Assembly: GCF_041358175.1 (NCBI RefSeq)
Contig: NZ_JBGKBE010000011.1
Location: 1 to 64,000 of the forward strand
DNA from: Muriicola sp041358175
Lineage (GTDB): Bacteria; Bacteroidota; Bacteroidia; Flavobacteriales; Flavobacteriaceae
Direction: 5' to 3'
DNA length: 64,000 nucleotides
The notes beneath the pieces were generated by a model. It searched no databases and was not told where the DNA came from. It saw only the letters and a program-made list of their open reading frames with translations. This document shows, one piece after another, positions 18,590-26,635 of the stretch. The position numbers and the translations under genes are program-made. Each line of letters starts with the position of its first letter. Position 1 is the first letter of the stretch.

Positions 18590-19702
18590 CTATCCGCCAA
18601 GGGTTTCAGGCTGTAGGGCATTCCAGACCTTTATTTTATCTTCAATTGAAAGGCCAGACTGGACTTCAACGTAAATGCCATCACTTACCCCTAATTCTAT
18701 ATCTTTTCGGGTGAATTGCTGATCTCCTGTAGCTATTTCAACAAAGGGTTTTTTAGTTTCGGGATCAAATTGCACCAGGGCTTCTTTAATAGCCAGGACG
18801 CTGTCTGCTCTGGCCAGAATGATTGAGGCATTAGCACTAAGACCAGCTCTTATAAATACTGTATCGCCTTTGTTTAAAGTTCCTTTGATCTCAAACTGAA
18901 TGGCTCCGTTCTCGGCCTTGCCTTTAGGTGCGATATAATCCAGGACCGCATTAAATACTTTATTCTCTATAGCTCCAACGGTAATTTCGAGAGGAAGGTC
19001 TTCCTTAATTTTCCCTACTTCAGATTCGTCAACTTTTCCTTCAAAGATCATTTTATTTACATCGGCTATGGCAGCAATAGTGGTCCCTTCATTAAAATTA
19101 TTGCTTTCAATCACCTGATTTCCGACCTCCACCGGAACTTCCAACACCATCCCGCTTACGGTAGCTTTTATCAGGGTATTTGCTGCGTTGCTCAAGCCCC
19201 TTGTAGTACCGGTTTGTACAATATCATATCGTTTATTGGCAGCCGAATAGGCTTGTTTCGCCTGGTCATATGTTACCTGTGCCCTTTCCAGGTCGACTTT
19301 GGAAACCACTCCTTTAGAATAAAGTTCACTCTGCCTGTCGAAATTCCGTCGCTGATCCTCGAGATTGATCCGTGCGTCTTCAATTGCATTTTTCGCATCG
19401 TTCAGAGCATTGAGATTGGGCACTACCTTAATCCGTGCAATAAGATCTCCGGATTTCACGTAGTCGCCCCCTTCTACATAAACCTCTTCAATTACCCCTG
19501 AGATGTTTGGTTTTATCAATACCTCTTCAAGGGGCAGAATACTCCCGGTTGCTACTGTTTTCTTAATGATGGTGCGTTTTTCTGCCTGTTCAGTTTCATA
19601 GACAACAGGATCTTCCGCATTTTTTTGATACAGATAGACCATTGCCCCCCCAAAAGTGATCACTATGATTAAGAGGATAATTACGGTAACTGATTTTTTC
19701 AT
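18590..19702 (-). CDS. HlyD/MacA-type periplasmic adaptor (copy 1)
   Basis: A 370-aa adaptor with an N-terminal anchor (MKKSVTVIILLIIVITFGGAM), split lipoyl domain, coiled coil hairpin and beta-barrel. It is paralogous to the adaptor at 14131-15264, and both share KKTVATG, SGVIEEVY/SGIIDKIY and IKVVPN-type segments. It follows the two permeases at 19729-22253 by 26 bp, giving the order permease-permease-adaptor seen again in the second half. This half has no ATPase or TolC of its own and presumably uses those encoded downstream. Confidence 0.94.
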   Translation of the reverse strand: MKKSVTVIILLIIVITFGGAMVYLYQKNAEDPVVYETEQAEKRTIIKKTVATGSILPLEEVLIKPNISGVIEEVYVEGGDYVKSGDLIARIKVVPNLNALNDAKNAIEDARINLEDQRRNFDRQSELYSKGVVSKVDLERAQVTYDQAKQAYSAANKRYDIVQTGTTRGLSNAANTLIKATVSGMVLEVPVEVGNQVIESNNFNEGTTIAAIADVNKMIFEGKVDESEVGKIKEDLPLEITVGAIENKVFNAVLDYIAPKGKAENGAIQFEIKGTLNKGDTVFIRAGLSANASIILARADSVLAIKEALVQFDPETKKPFVEIATGDQQFTRKDIELGVSDGIYVEVQSGLSIEDKIKVWNALQPETLGG

Positions 19703-19728
19703 TTTTATTTTAATTTGATCGGTTAATC

Positions 19729-20988
19729 TTATTCAGTTCTCAAGGCATCAATCGGACGTATTTTGATCGCGCTCTGCGCCGGGATAAAGCCAGCAAGCAG
19801 ACCAGAAATAATCAGAATTACCAAAGCCGCCGAAACAACTCCGAGATTTACACTGGGATTCATAAACATATCCACAGGTCCATTTGCCGCCAACAGGGCA
19901 TTAACTCCATAAATAAACAATGCACCTATAACAATACCTGCCATCCCTGAGATAATAGTCAGAAAAATAGATTCGAGCAGTATCTGTTTCCTGATTGACC
20001 AGGGGTCTTCTCCCAAGGCACGGCGAATTCCTATCTCCTTGGTTCTCTCTTTTACTACGATCAGCATAATATTACTTACACCGATGATTCCTGATAGAAG
20101 GACAAGAATCCCAACGAAATACCCTATAAAACTCATGGCTCCAAACAAGCTTTCCACCCTGTTGAACTCTTCGTATAGATCAAAAAAGCCAACGGCCCTG
20201 GAATCTTCAGGATGTACCTTATGAACTTTTTTCATCTCATTAACAATACCGGTTTTTAAATCTGTAATAGGAAAGCCATCTTTTGCCGTAATGGCCATCC
20301 ATCCTACGTTGTTTCCCTGATTGAAGGCCTGGGAAAATGCAGTAAAAGGAACGTAGATTTCTTTTTGACCTTCTTCTCCATTTCCATTGCCAGATCTTTT
20401 TTTATACGTACCTACGACCATAAAATTAACCCCCTGTATCTTTATATAGGAGCCTAAAACCTCTTCTCCCGCGTCGTATAGTTCATTGCGCACCCCTAAT
20501 CCCACCACAGCAACTTTTCGTTTGTTATCAATATCGTTCTGATTGATAAAACGGCCTGCAGTAATTGCCATAGGCTCCTGCTGGATAATTTCAGGATAAT
20601 CGCCGTAAACATTATACGCACCTGTCTTGATTCCCCTGACTACATTATTATTTCCACGGAATCCTCCGAGTTGGTTTCTGGGAGAAATAAATCGCAATTG
20701 AGGAAATTTTTCCTTTAGTGTTTTAACATCTTCCGTCTTAAACCTAAAATTCCTTCCGATGGGCATACCCATATGGGCCTTGGTAGTACTACGGGTCCAC
20801 ATAAACATAGTATTGGTAGCTATATCCCCGAAATCTGTCCTTATGCCATTCTCAAGACCTTTTCCTGCAGAAAGAAGGATAATCAGGATCAATATCCCCC
20901 AAAAAACCCCAAAAGCCGTCAGGACGGTACGGAACCAATTGGTGGTAAGTACCTCCAAAATTTCTTTCCAACGATCTCTGTTAAACAT
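19729..20988 (-). CDS. MacB-type ABC permease, type 2 (copy 1)
   Basis: A 419-aa permease with the MacB/FtsX topology: N-terminal helix (FGVFWGILILIILLSAGKGL), periplasmic domain (about 55-270), three C-terminal helices, and the coupling motif VVKERTKEIGIRRALGEDPWSI. It matches the permease at 15302-16564 better than its own neighbour (FGVFWGI vs VIGVLWGI, and a WTRST vs WSQST block). It begins 20 bp after the type 1 permease stop. No ATPase domain. Confidence 0.93.
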   Translation of the reverse strand: MFNRDRWKEILEVLTTNWFRTVLTAFGVFWGILILIILLSAGKGLENGIRTDFGDIATNTMFMWTRSTTKAHMGMPIGRNFRFKTEDVKTLKEKFPQLRFISPRNQLGGFRGNNNVVRGIKTGAYNVYGDYPEIIQQEPMAITAGRFINQNDIDNKRKVAVVGLGVRNELYDAGEEVLGSYIKIQGVNFMVVGTYKKRSGNGNGEEGQKEIYVPFTAFSQAFNQGNNVGWMAITAKDGFPITDLKTGIVNEMKKVHKVHPEDSRAVGFFDLYEEFNRVESLFGAMSFIGYFVGILVLLSGIIGVSNIMLIVVKERTKEIGIRRALGEDPWSIRKQILLESIFLTIISGMAGIVIGALFIYGVNALLAANGPVDMFMNPSVNLGVVSAALVILIISGLLAGFIPAQSAIKIRPIDALRTE

Positions 20989-21008
20989 TGTCGATTCTAC
21001 TTAGCTTA

Positions 21009-22253
21009 TTATTCATCGCGCAAAGCGTCAATGGTATGTATATGTGCCGCTCTCCATGCAGGGAAAAATCCCGCAATAGTACCTGCCACTATTAAGACAA
21101 AAACTGTTGCCAGGGCAACATTAAAATTAACTGATGGATTCACTACATAATCTACTTCAACATAAGGGCCAACAATTTCCAATATCCCCATACTAAAGAT
21201 GAGACCGGCAAAACCCGAAATGGCCGTTACGAAGATCGCCTCGTGTAAGATCATCAAAATGATCGACCAGGGTTTTGCTCCCAGGGCCTTACGTATCCCG
21301 ATTTCTCTTGTGCGCTCCTTAACTACAATCAGCATGATATTACTCACACCAACGACACCGGCAATGATGGTGCATATCCCTACGAACCAGAAGAAAAATT
21401 TAATATTGTTAATAAGGCTGAAATACCGTTTGGCCTCCTCAAGGGCACTCCAAACCTGGATGGCACTGGTATCATCCGGGGCTACAGTATGGGCCTGCTG
21501 GAGATAGGACCGCAAATTATCTTTAAACAAGACAGCCTGTGCGACGGCTTCATCAAAATTTTCAACCTTAGGCAGGGTATACGAAATGTTATTGATATAG
21601 TCTGCCCCGTTAAATACCTTTTGCGCGGTTGTCATCGGAATATAGATGCGTTCTTCTTCTCTCTGCTCCCGCTCATCAAATACCCCGATAATCTTAAACA
21701 GAACACCGGAAATATTGATGTACTCCCCTATTGGAGTATCCAGGTTCTTAAAGACATCCTCTTTGATTTTTTTTCCGATAAGAGCTACTTTCCCTGTCCC
21801 GGCTATATCCTGATAATTAAGGAATCTTCCTTCGTGTAATTTGGCGTTATCAATAAACTGGTAATCATAGGAGACCCCCCTGACGCTGTAGACCAAGGCT
21901 TCTTTTCCGTAGTTTACATTGACATTTCTAACAAAAATAAGGGGTGATTTATATTCAACTTCCTCGCCAAAGAGTGAATTAGCAGTTTCGTAATTCTCAT
22001 TGCGTAATTGAATCCTCCTGCCTGGATTTAATCCTTTGTATTCCTTTGTAGTTACACCTGGCCAGACCTCTACTATGGTGGTGGCATCCTGTTCAAACTC
22101 GTAGCTAATCCCATTTTGCATTCCCTGACCAAATCCTAAAAGGATGACCAATATAAAGATACCAGAGGCCACAGAAACCCCGGTCAGAAAAGTACGCAAC
22201 TTATTTTTCCTGATGGTATCAAAGATCTCTTGCCATCTCTCAAGATCGAACAT
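21009..22253 (-). CDS. MacB-type ABC permease, type 1 (copy 1)
   Basis: A 414-aa MacB-type permease, first gene of the exporter block. It opens MFDLERWQEIFDTIRKNKL, and has an N-terminal helix, periplasmic MacB core (about 50-280) and C-terminal helices with VVKERTREIGIRKALGAKPWSI. It pairs with the type 2 permease downstream. It resembles the permease at 16566-17798 (IRKNKLRT; QDATxxVxVxPG segment). The palindromic element at 22304-22317 lies 51 bp upstream of the ATG. Confidence 0.93.
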   Translation of the reverse strand: MFDLERWQEIFDTIRKNKLRTFLTGVSVASGIFILVILLGFGQGMQNGISYEFEQDATTIVEVWPGVTTKEYKGLNPGRRIQLRNENYETANSLFGEEVEYKSPLIFVRNVNVNYGKEALVYSVRGVSYDYQFIDNAKLHEGRFLNYQDIAGTGKVALIGKKIKEDVFKNLDTPIGEYINISGVLFKIIGVFDEREQREEERIYIPMTTAQKVFNGADYINNISYTLPKVENFDEAVAQAVLFKDNLRSYLQQAHTVAPDDTSAIQVWSALEEAKRYFSLINNIKFFFWFVGICTIIAGVVGVSNIMLIVVKERTREIGIRKALGAKPWSIILMILHEAIFVTAISGFAGLIFSMGILEIVGPYVEVDYVVNPSVNFNVALATVFVLIVAGTIAGFFPAWRAAHIHTIDALRDE

Positions 22254-22303
22254 TGGGTCAGTGTTTAAACAATGCAGTATAAAATAGACTCCTCAAGGTC
22301 TGT

Positions 22304-22317
22304 ATTGTTACAACAAT
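22304..22317. promoter_or_regulatory. Palindromic operator candidate, first copy
   Basis: ATTGTTACAACAAT on the + strand is a perfect 6-2-6 inverted repeat (ATTGTT, AC, AACAAT) in the 95-bp gap before the first exporter gene, 51 bp upstream of its ATG. It shares the core with 18552-18565. A transcription factor is inferred. Confidence 0.45.
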
Positions 22318-22348
22318 CTTCCTTAAATCAATGTTAAATTTGAAAAGT

Positions 22349-22588
22349 TCAGGATTTTAACTTGCGGTAAATAAAGAAAAATAGAGCTCCAATCAGAATA
22401 TAGGGGATGGCCATCAGGTAAACGATGCCATTATTGATTCCTTCTGCGACGGAAGTATTGCCTTCACTCTCCAGTACGGCCCTGCACATGGCACATTGTG
22501 CTTCAGACATAATAGGAAGCAGCATAAAAAGTCCAATGGTTAGAACTAAGCGATATCGAACCGACAAAGAAGAAGGTTTTTGCATCAT
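22349..22588 (-). CDS. Small conserved membrane protein with CxxC
   Basis: A 79-aa protein. The N-terminus has a signal or transmembrane helix (VLTIGLFMLLPIMSEA), then AQCAMCRAVLE with a CxxC pair near residue 33 and a second transmembrane helix (VYLMAIPYILIGALFFFIY). It is the last gene after Sco and DUF420, 8 bp downstream of the latter, so it is likely part of oxidase assembly. The CxxC may bind copper or be redox active. I do not recognise a named family. Confidence 0.7.
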   Translation of the reverse strand: MMQKPSSLSVRYRLVLTIGLFMLLPIMSEAQCAMCRAVLESEGNTSVAEGINNGIVYLMAIPYILIGALFFFIYRKLKS

Positions 22589-22596
22589 CTGATCTT

Positions 22597-23130
22597 TTAA
22601 TAGGAATAATATGGCGATATCATAAGATAAACAATTACACCTGTTAGGGCCACATATAACCAGACAGGAAAAGTAATCCTTGCTAGTTTTTTATGTCGCT
22701 CAAAATTCTTTAAATAAGCACGGGCATAGGTATGGAGTACAAGAGGAATTATGGCAATGGAAAGCAGGATATGTGTAATCAGGATAAAATAATATACTCC
22801 CCTCACCCAACCTTCGCCCCCAAAAGGTGTAGAATCTGAAGTCATATGGTAGGCAACATACATCACCAGGAAAACGAATGACAGCGCTATACAAGTGGTC
22901 ATAAGGCGTTGATGTAGTTGTTGTTTCCCATTTTTTATTGCCCAGACGGCAGCGACTAGTAAAACTGCTGTAAGACCATTGATGCCTGCGTAGATCGGAG
23001 GCAGAAAACTTAGGGGTTCCACATCGGGAAGACGTACCCCAAACAATGCGGCTACCACAAGAGGGATAAGTATGGATATGATAGTTATCCATCTGTTTAC
23101 CTGCTTTTCATTTAAGCTTAGCGTGCTCAT
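22597..23130 (-). CDS. DUF420 membrane protein (CtaM-like oxidase assembly factor)
   Basis: A 177-aa integral membrane protein with about five helices, including PLVVAALFGVRLP and IYAGINGLTAVLLVAAVWAIK, and the conserved His-containing HQRLM and THILLS segments. DUF420 in Bacillus subtilis (CtaM/YozB) is needed for maturation of heme-A-containing oxidase, so a role in assembling the aa3 oxidase of this organism is a good inference. It starts 1 bp after the sco stop. The name ctaM should be taken as a likely function rather than proven. Confidence 0.87.
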   Translation of the reverse strand: MSTLSLNEKQVNRWITIISILIPLVVAALFGVRLPDVEPLSFLPPIYAGINGLTAVLLVAAVWAIKNGKQQLHQRLMTTCIALSFVFLVMYVAYHMTSDSTPFGGEGWVRGVYYFILITHILLSIAIIPLVLHTYARAYLKNFERHKKLARITFPVWLYVALTGVIVYLMISPYYSY

Positions 23131-23131
23131 T

Positions 23132-23860
23132 CTATTCCTGCAATAATTTTTTTATGTCCTCTTTTAAAATACTGATTTGCTCCTGCTCCCCTTCAAAATT
23201 CTCTCCCTGAGATTCTTTTATCGTTCCGCGATAATAAATCAGCGGGTTACCGTAGGCATCTCTTCTTGAACGCAAGTATCCGTTTTTATCTACGAGGGCA
23301 AAGAGGCCTGAATGCTCAAAACCCCCGGGCACATCCGGAGAACTGGCTGCAAAAATATTAAAGCCTTCATTGGCCAGCTTCATCACTTCTTCAGAGTTGC
23401 CTGTAAGCAGGTTCCAGTCCATATCGGTGATTCCATACTTCTCGGCATATTCCTTTAAAACCATGGGAGTATCGTAATCCGGATTGATGGTAAATGAGGC
23501 TATCCCAAAATTTTCAAATTCCCTGAATTCGTTCTGAATCTCCACAAGATTCTGATTCATAACCGGGCAGATGGTGGGGCAGGTGGTAAAGAAGAACTCT
23601 ACTACATAAACCTTGCCTTTGTAATCTTCATTTGTGATCAGCAAACTGTCCTGATTAAGAAAACTAAAAGGCGGAACTTTGCGTTTTTTATCATTCAGGG
23701 TGATGTATTCCAGAGGTCGCTCTACCCCTTCTGCGATATTCATCCTTGTGTTTTCTACTATGTTCCCCGACTTAATCCTTTCTACGATCCTTGGAATAAA
23801 GATAATTCCGAAAACCAGTACAATCAGCGATACCCAGATATAAGTGTATTTCTTTTTCAT
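23132..23860 (-). CDS. SCO1/SenC family copper chaperone
   Basis: A 242-aa membrane-anchored thioredoxin-fold protein that delivers copper to the CuA site of cytochrome oxidase subunit II. N-terminal anchor (about 6-24), metal-binding CPTIC (Cys94, Cys98) and His183 (GGFEHSGLF) form the copper site. The Sco fold segments YVVEFFFTTC and FALVDKNGYLRSR are intact. It overlaps the preceding Sco-like gene by one base (TGATG), so the two are coupled. Confidence 0.95.
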   Translation of the reverse strand: MKKKYTYIWVSLIVLVFGIIFIPRIVERIKSGNIVENTRMNIAEGVERPLEYITLNDKKRKVPPFSFLNQDSLLITNEDYKGKVYVVEFFFTTCPTICPVMNQNLVEIQNEFREFENFGIASFTINPDYDTPMVLKEYAEKYGITDMDWNLLTGNSEEVMKLANEGFNIFAASSPDVPGGFEHSGLFALVDKNGYLRSRRDAYGNPLIYYRGTIKESQGENFEGEQEQISILKEDIKKLLQE

Positions 23861-24492
23861 CAGTTGCTTCTTTGGGCGTTATTTCTCTTCAGGGCGAGGC
23901 GGTATTCGGCCAGAATGATCTTTACATCATCCTCCATCTTATTGTTGAGTTCAGCTACGGAATTGGTATTGAAGCCGAACTTAGTGCCTTCATCTTCATC
24001 GTCTGTTCTGCCCCTTAAGTTGCGGTCTTTATCAATGATAAATACATAAGGGGTTCCCAAACCTTCATCCAGTTTTAAATCGGTTTGGAGTGAAGAAAAA
24101 ATCCTTTCAATCTCTTCGTCTTTTGCAAAGACGAATTTCCAGTTTGAGGCATCTGTAAGCTCATTGAGTTCCTGACGGATACTTTCAACGACATCTTCTG
24201 TCCCGTACGGCATCACCATGACCATCTGGAAATCGTGAAACTCGTAAAAACGCTTATAGATTTTTTGATTGAGGTTAAAAGCGTTCCCCTTTCTCAAATC
24301 GGCATCTTTCCCCAAAAATCCCAGAATAGTGATCTTATCCTGCAAACTTACATCGGGGCTTATTGCGACCATATCTTCCACTTCTTCAGTGAGAGTGGGG
24401 AGACGTCCAAAATTATTTACCCCTGAGGCAAAAAAGAGATATGCTACTAAAGGAAGGATAAACAAAACAATTAGGACAAAGGTCTTTTTCAT
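23860..24492 (-). CDS. Cysteine-free Sco/thioredoxin-like membrane protein
   Basis: A 210-aa protein with an N-terminal membrane anchor (MKKTFVLIVLFILPLVAYLFF), followed by a thioredoxin-like domain. The segment GTPYVFIIDKDRNLRGR has the cis-Pro and following strand of the Sco/TlpA fold, but the protein contains no cysteine and no CxxxC copper site. Its overlap with sco implies that they act together, perhaps as a non-catalytic partner. I start at ATG 24492; the preceding TTG at 24513 would put a perfect -7 box inside the gene. The fold assignment is from pattern only. Confidence 0.8.
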   Translation of the reverse strand: MKKTFVLIVLFILPLVAYLFFASGVNNFGRLPTLTEEVEDMVAISPDVSLQDKITILGFLGKDADLRKGNAFNLNQKIYKRFYEFHDFQMVMVMPYGTEDVVESIRQELNELTDASNWKFVFAKDEEIERIFSSLQTDLKLDEGLGTPYVFIIDKDRNLRGRTDDEDEGTKFGFNTNSVAELNNKMEDDVKIILAEYRLALKRNNAQRSN

Positions 24493-24510
24493 GGTCAAAA
24501 AGAAACAGTA

Positions 24511-24518
24511 CAAAAATA
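24511..24518 (-). promoter_or_regulatory. -7 box of the Sco operon
   Basis: TATTTTTG on minus matches TANNTTTG exactly, 18 bp upstream of the ATG at 24492. It starts just after the T-run of the cox operon terminator. No clear -33 TTG is seen. Confidence 0.6.
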
Positions 24519-24519
24519 A

Positions 24520-24545
24520 AAAAGACGGTTCTTATACCGTCTTTT
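24520..24545 (-). terminator. Terminator of the cyoE-cox3-cox3-cox4 unit
   Basis: AAAAGACGGT and ACCGTCTTTT form a perfect 10-bp stem with a 6-nt loop, followed on minus by a T-rich run. It directly follows the subunit IV stop at 24564. Confidence 0.88.
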
Positions 24546-24563
24546 AAAGTTGTTAATTCCGTG

Positions 24564-24947
24564 TTAGAAATTCCATTGTATATATCCGTCTTTAAAGACG
24601 TTGTAAATGTAATCGGCTTCGAACAACAGAATAAATATCAGGTAGCTCACCAGGAAGATAGGTGTCCATACGATTGCCCTTCTCAGGGAACTTTTCTCAT
24701 CGCGAAGGTGCATAAAATCCCAGGCTATATAATAAGCCTTTACCAGGGTCAGGATGATGAATATCCAGTTGAGCAATTTCATTCCGATAAAAGTATTTGC
24801 CACGAAAATTTCAGGTTTGGTTATTCCCAGGGCTACCTCAATGGTTGTAACTATAGATAAAAAGATCAGGACACCCCATATTTTCTGGGTATTCGACTTG
24901 AATTTCAAGGTCCCTCTGAAGATGGCTAATTTATGTTCGTGTGACAT
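24564..24947 (-). CDS. Cytochrome c oxidase subunit IV
   Basis: A 127-aa protein with three transmembrane helices and the COX4_pro-like pattern (IWGVLIFLSIVTTIEVALGI, LNWIFIILTLVKAYYIAWDFMHLR). Bacterial subunit IV is a small accessory subunit that aids assembly or stability of heme-copper oxidases. It lies 32 bp after the cox3 gene and ends the cyoE unit before a strong terminator. The catalytic subunits are at 47891-50819. Confidence 0.9.
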   Translation of the reverse strand: MSHEHKLAIFRGTLKFKSNTQKIWGVLIFLSIVTTIEVALGITKPEIFVANTFIGMKLLNWIFIILTLVKAYYIAWDFMHLRDEKSSLRRAIVWTPIFLVSYLIFILLFEADYIYNVFKDGYIQWNF

Positions 24948-24979
24948 ATTAAAGTCGTTTATTACTATTATTCAGACGA

Positions 24980-25957
24980 TTATACAAGATAAAAGAAGGT
25001 AAAGACAAATACCCATACAAGATCTACAAAGTGCCAGTAGAGACCAACCTTTTCAACCATTTCATAATGTCCTCTCCTTTCATACGTACCAAGGATGATA
25101 TTAAAGAAGATGATGACGTTTATCACCACTCCTGAAAACACGTGGAATCCGTGAAAGCCGGTAATAAAGAAAAAGAAATCGGCGAATAATCGGCTTCCGT
25201 ATTCATTTCTGACGAGATTGGCACCTTCTACTACTAATTGAGCATCTTTAATTTTGGCCAGAGATTCTTCCCTGGTTAGAAGAGTCTTCTCTCCTTCTTC
25301 ATTAATCGTTTCAGTACGGATCAGAATATTTGGATTAGATAAGAAACCCTGAGTGACTTCTTCCAGGGAATAGGAAGGAAGAGAAGTTTCATCTGAGTAC
25401 CAGATCCCAACATTCTTTTGCTGGGTCACTCTTTCCGTTTCTATCTGTTCAGCAAAATCTGCAAGGGCAGCGCGTTCTCCGGTATCTGCTTTAACAAACT
25501 GCAGGATACGTCCACCTTTGGTCTCAAGTGCACCGTAATCTCCCTTTATAAAAGTTGCCCATTCCCAGGCCTGTGAGCCAACGAAAATTGCTCCTCCGAT
25601 GATCGTAAGAAACATATACAGGACCACCCTGTTTTTCATCATTCTGTGACCGGCATCTACTGCAAGCACCATGGTTACAGAGGACATGATCAGGATAAAT
25701 GTCATAAACGCCACGTAGTACATGGGAAAATTTCCATGAATAAAAGGTACGTGTGTAAATACCTCATCGGCAATTGGCCAGGTCTCAATAAATTTGAATC
25801 TGGAAAATCCGTAAGAAGCTAAAAATCCTGAAAAGGTGAGGGCATCAGAAACGATAAAGAACCACATCATCAATTTGCCGTAACTCGCACCTAAAGGCTG
25901 GTTACCGCCACCCCATACACTTTCTTCTTCTGCTCCTGTTGAGATCGTCGAATCCAT
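24980..25957 (-). CDS. Cytochrome c oxidase subunit III with large internal insertion
   Basis: A 325-aa subunit III. The usual helices are visible (about 28-50, 75-100, 112-130, 255-285, 300-325), and GFHGFHVFSGV is the family motif near the C-terminal end. Between residues about 138 and 255 there is a soluble, charged stretch of some 115 residues (KADTGERAALADFAE, NEEGEKTLLTREESLAKI) that ordinary subunit III lacks. The extra segment lies in a loop on one side of the membrane. It follows the shorter subunit III by 99 bp and precedes subunit IV by 32 bp. Confidence 0.93.
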   Translation of the reverse strand: MDSTISTGAEEESVWGGGNQPLGASYGKLMMWFFIVSDALTFSGFLASYGFSRFKFIETWPIADEVFTHVPFIHGNFPMYYVAFMTFILIMSSVTMVLAVDAGHRMMKNRVVLYMFLTIIGGAIFVGSQAWEWATFIKGDYGALETKGGRILQFVKADTGERAALADFAEQIETERVTQQKNVGIWYSDETSLPSYSLEEVTQGFLSNPNILIRTETINEEGEKTLLTREESLAKIKDAQLVVEGANLVRNEYGSRLFADFFFFITGFHGFHVFSGVVINVIIFFNIILGTYERRGHYEMVEKVGLYWHFVDLVWVFVFTFFYLV

Positions 25958-26056
25958 ATACTTATGATCTTATTAAGATAATTTTAGCAAAAATACATTT
26001 TTTTAGGCTAAAGAAAAGCGATTCCATGCTGAATGGAAGAGATTTTTTCTCCTGCT

Positions 26057-26635
26057 TTAAAAGAAATAGAAAAACAGCATTAAATAGACCCATAAAAGAT
26101 CGAGAAAATGCCAGAAGGTAGCACCCAGTTCCATCCCCAGCATGTTATCTGAGGTGTATTTACCTTTCTGCTGTCTTACCAATACCACAATCAGTGAAAT
26201 CATCCCCGCTATAACGTGCACAATATGAACGGCAGCGATCAGGAAGATATAGGACATGGTTATATTACTTGTGGGACCTGTGAAATAATACCCCTGTGCA
26301 ATAATTTCATTAAAGCCCGTAAACTGAAGAATAATAAAAATGATCCCCAACAACAGGGTTCCGTATAACCAACTCGTTGCCGCTTTCTGAGCATCCTTGT
26401 TTACGAGGCGTTTGGCCTGAATATATGTAAGACTACTGAGGATGAGTACAACTGTACTGTAGAAAAAAGCTGTAGGCAACTGAAAATTATTTAACCAGTC
26501 TTCTCTTGAACTACTTACTATAAAAGCACTGGTCCACCCGGCAAAGCCCATTAGCAGGCTAACAATCCCAAACCAAAGCATCATCTTTTTTGCCCTGGCA
26601 TTCTTCTCCTTTTGTGTCCCCTGTGTTAAATCCAT
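26057..26635 (-). CDS. Cytochrome c oxidase subunit III (short form)
   Basis: A 192-aa heme-copper oxidase subunit III of five-helix form, with MLWFGIVSLLMGFAGWTSAF, the ILQFTGFNEI segment and HIVHVIAGMISLIVV, and a last helix. It has no insertion. Its start overlaps the cyoE stop by 10 nt. Having two subunit III genes in tandem suggests either two subunits in one enzyme or one per oxidase; subunit I genes are elsewhere. Confidence 0.93.
   Translation of the reverse strand: MDLTQGTQKEKNARAKKMMLWFGIVSLLMGFAGWTSAFIVSSSREDWLNNFQLPTAFFYSTVVLILSSLTYIQAKRLVNKDAQKAATSWLYGTLLLGIIFIILQFTGFNEIIAQGYYFTGPTSNITMSYIFLIAAVHIVHVIAGMISLIVVLVRQQKGKYTSDNMLGMELGATFWHFLDLLWVYLMLFFYFF

Noticed and set aside
12743..22253. 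Exporter block as LolCDE lipoprotein transport
   Set aside because: The ATPase is LolD-like, but HlyD adaptors and a TolC channel show a MacAB-TolC type efflux or secretion system.
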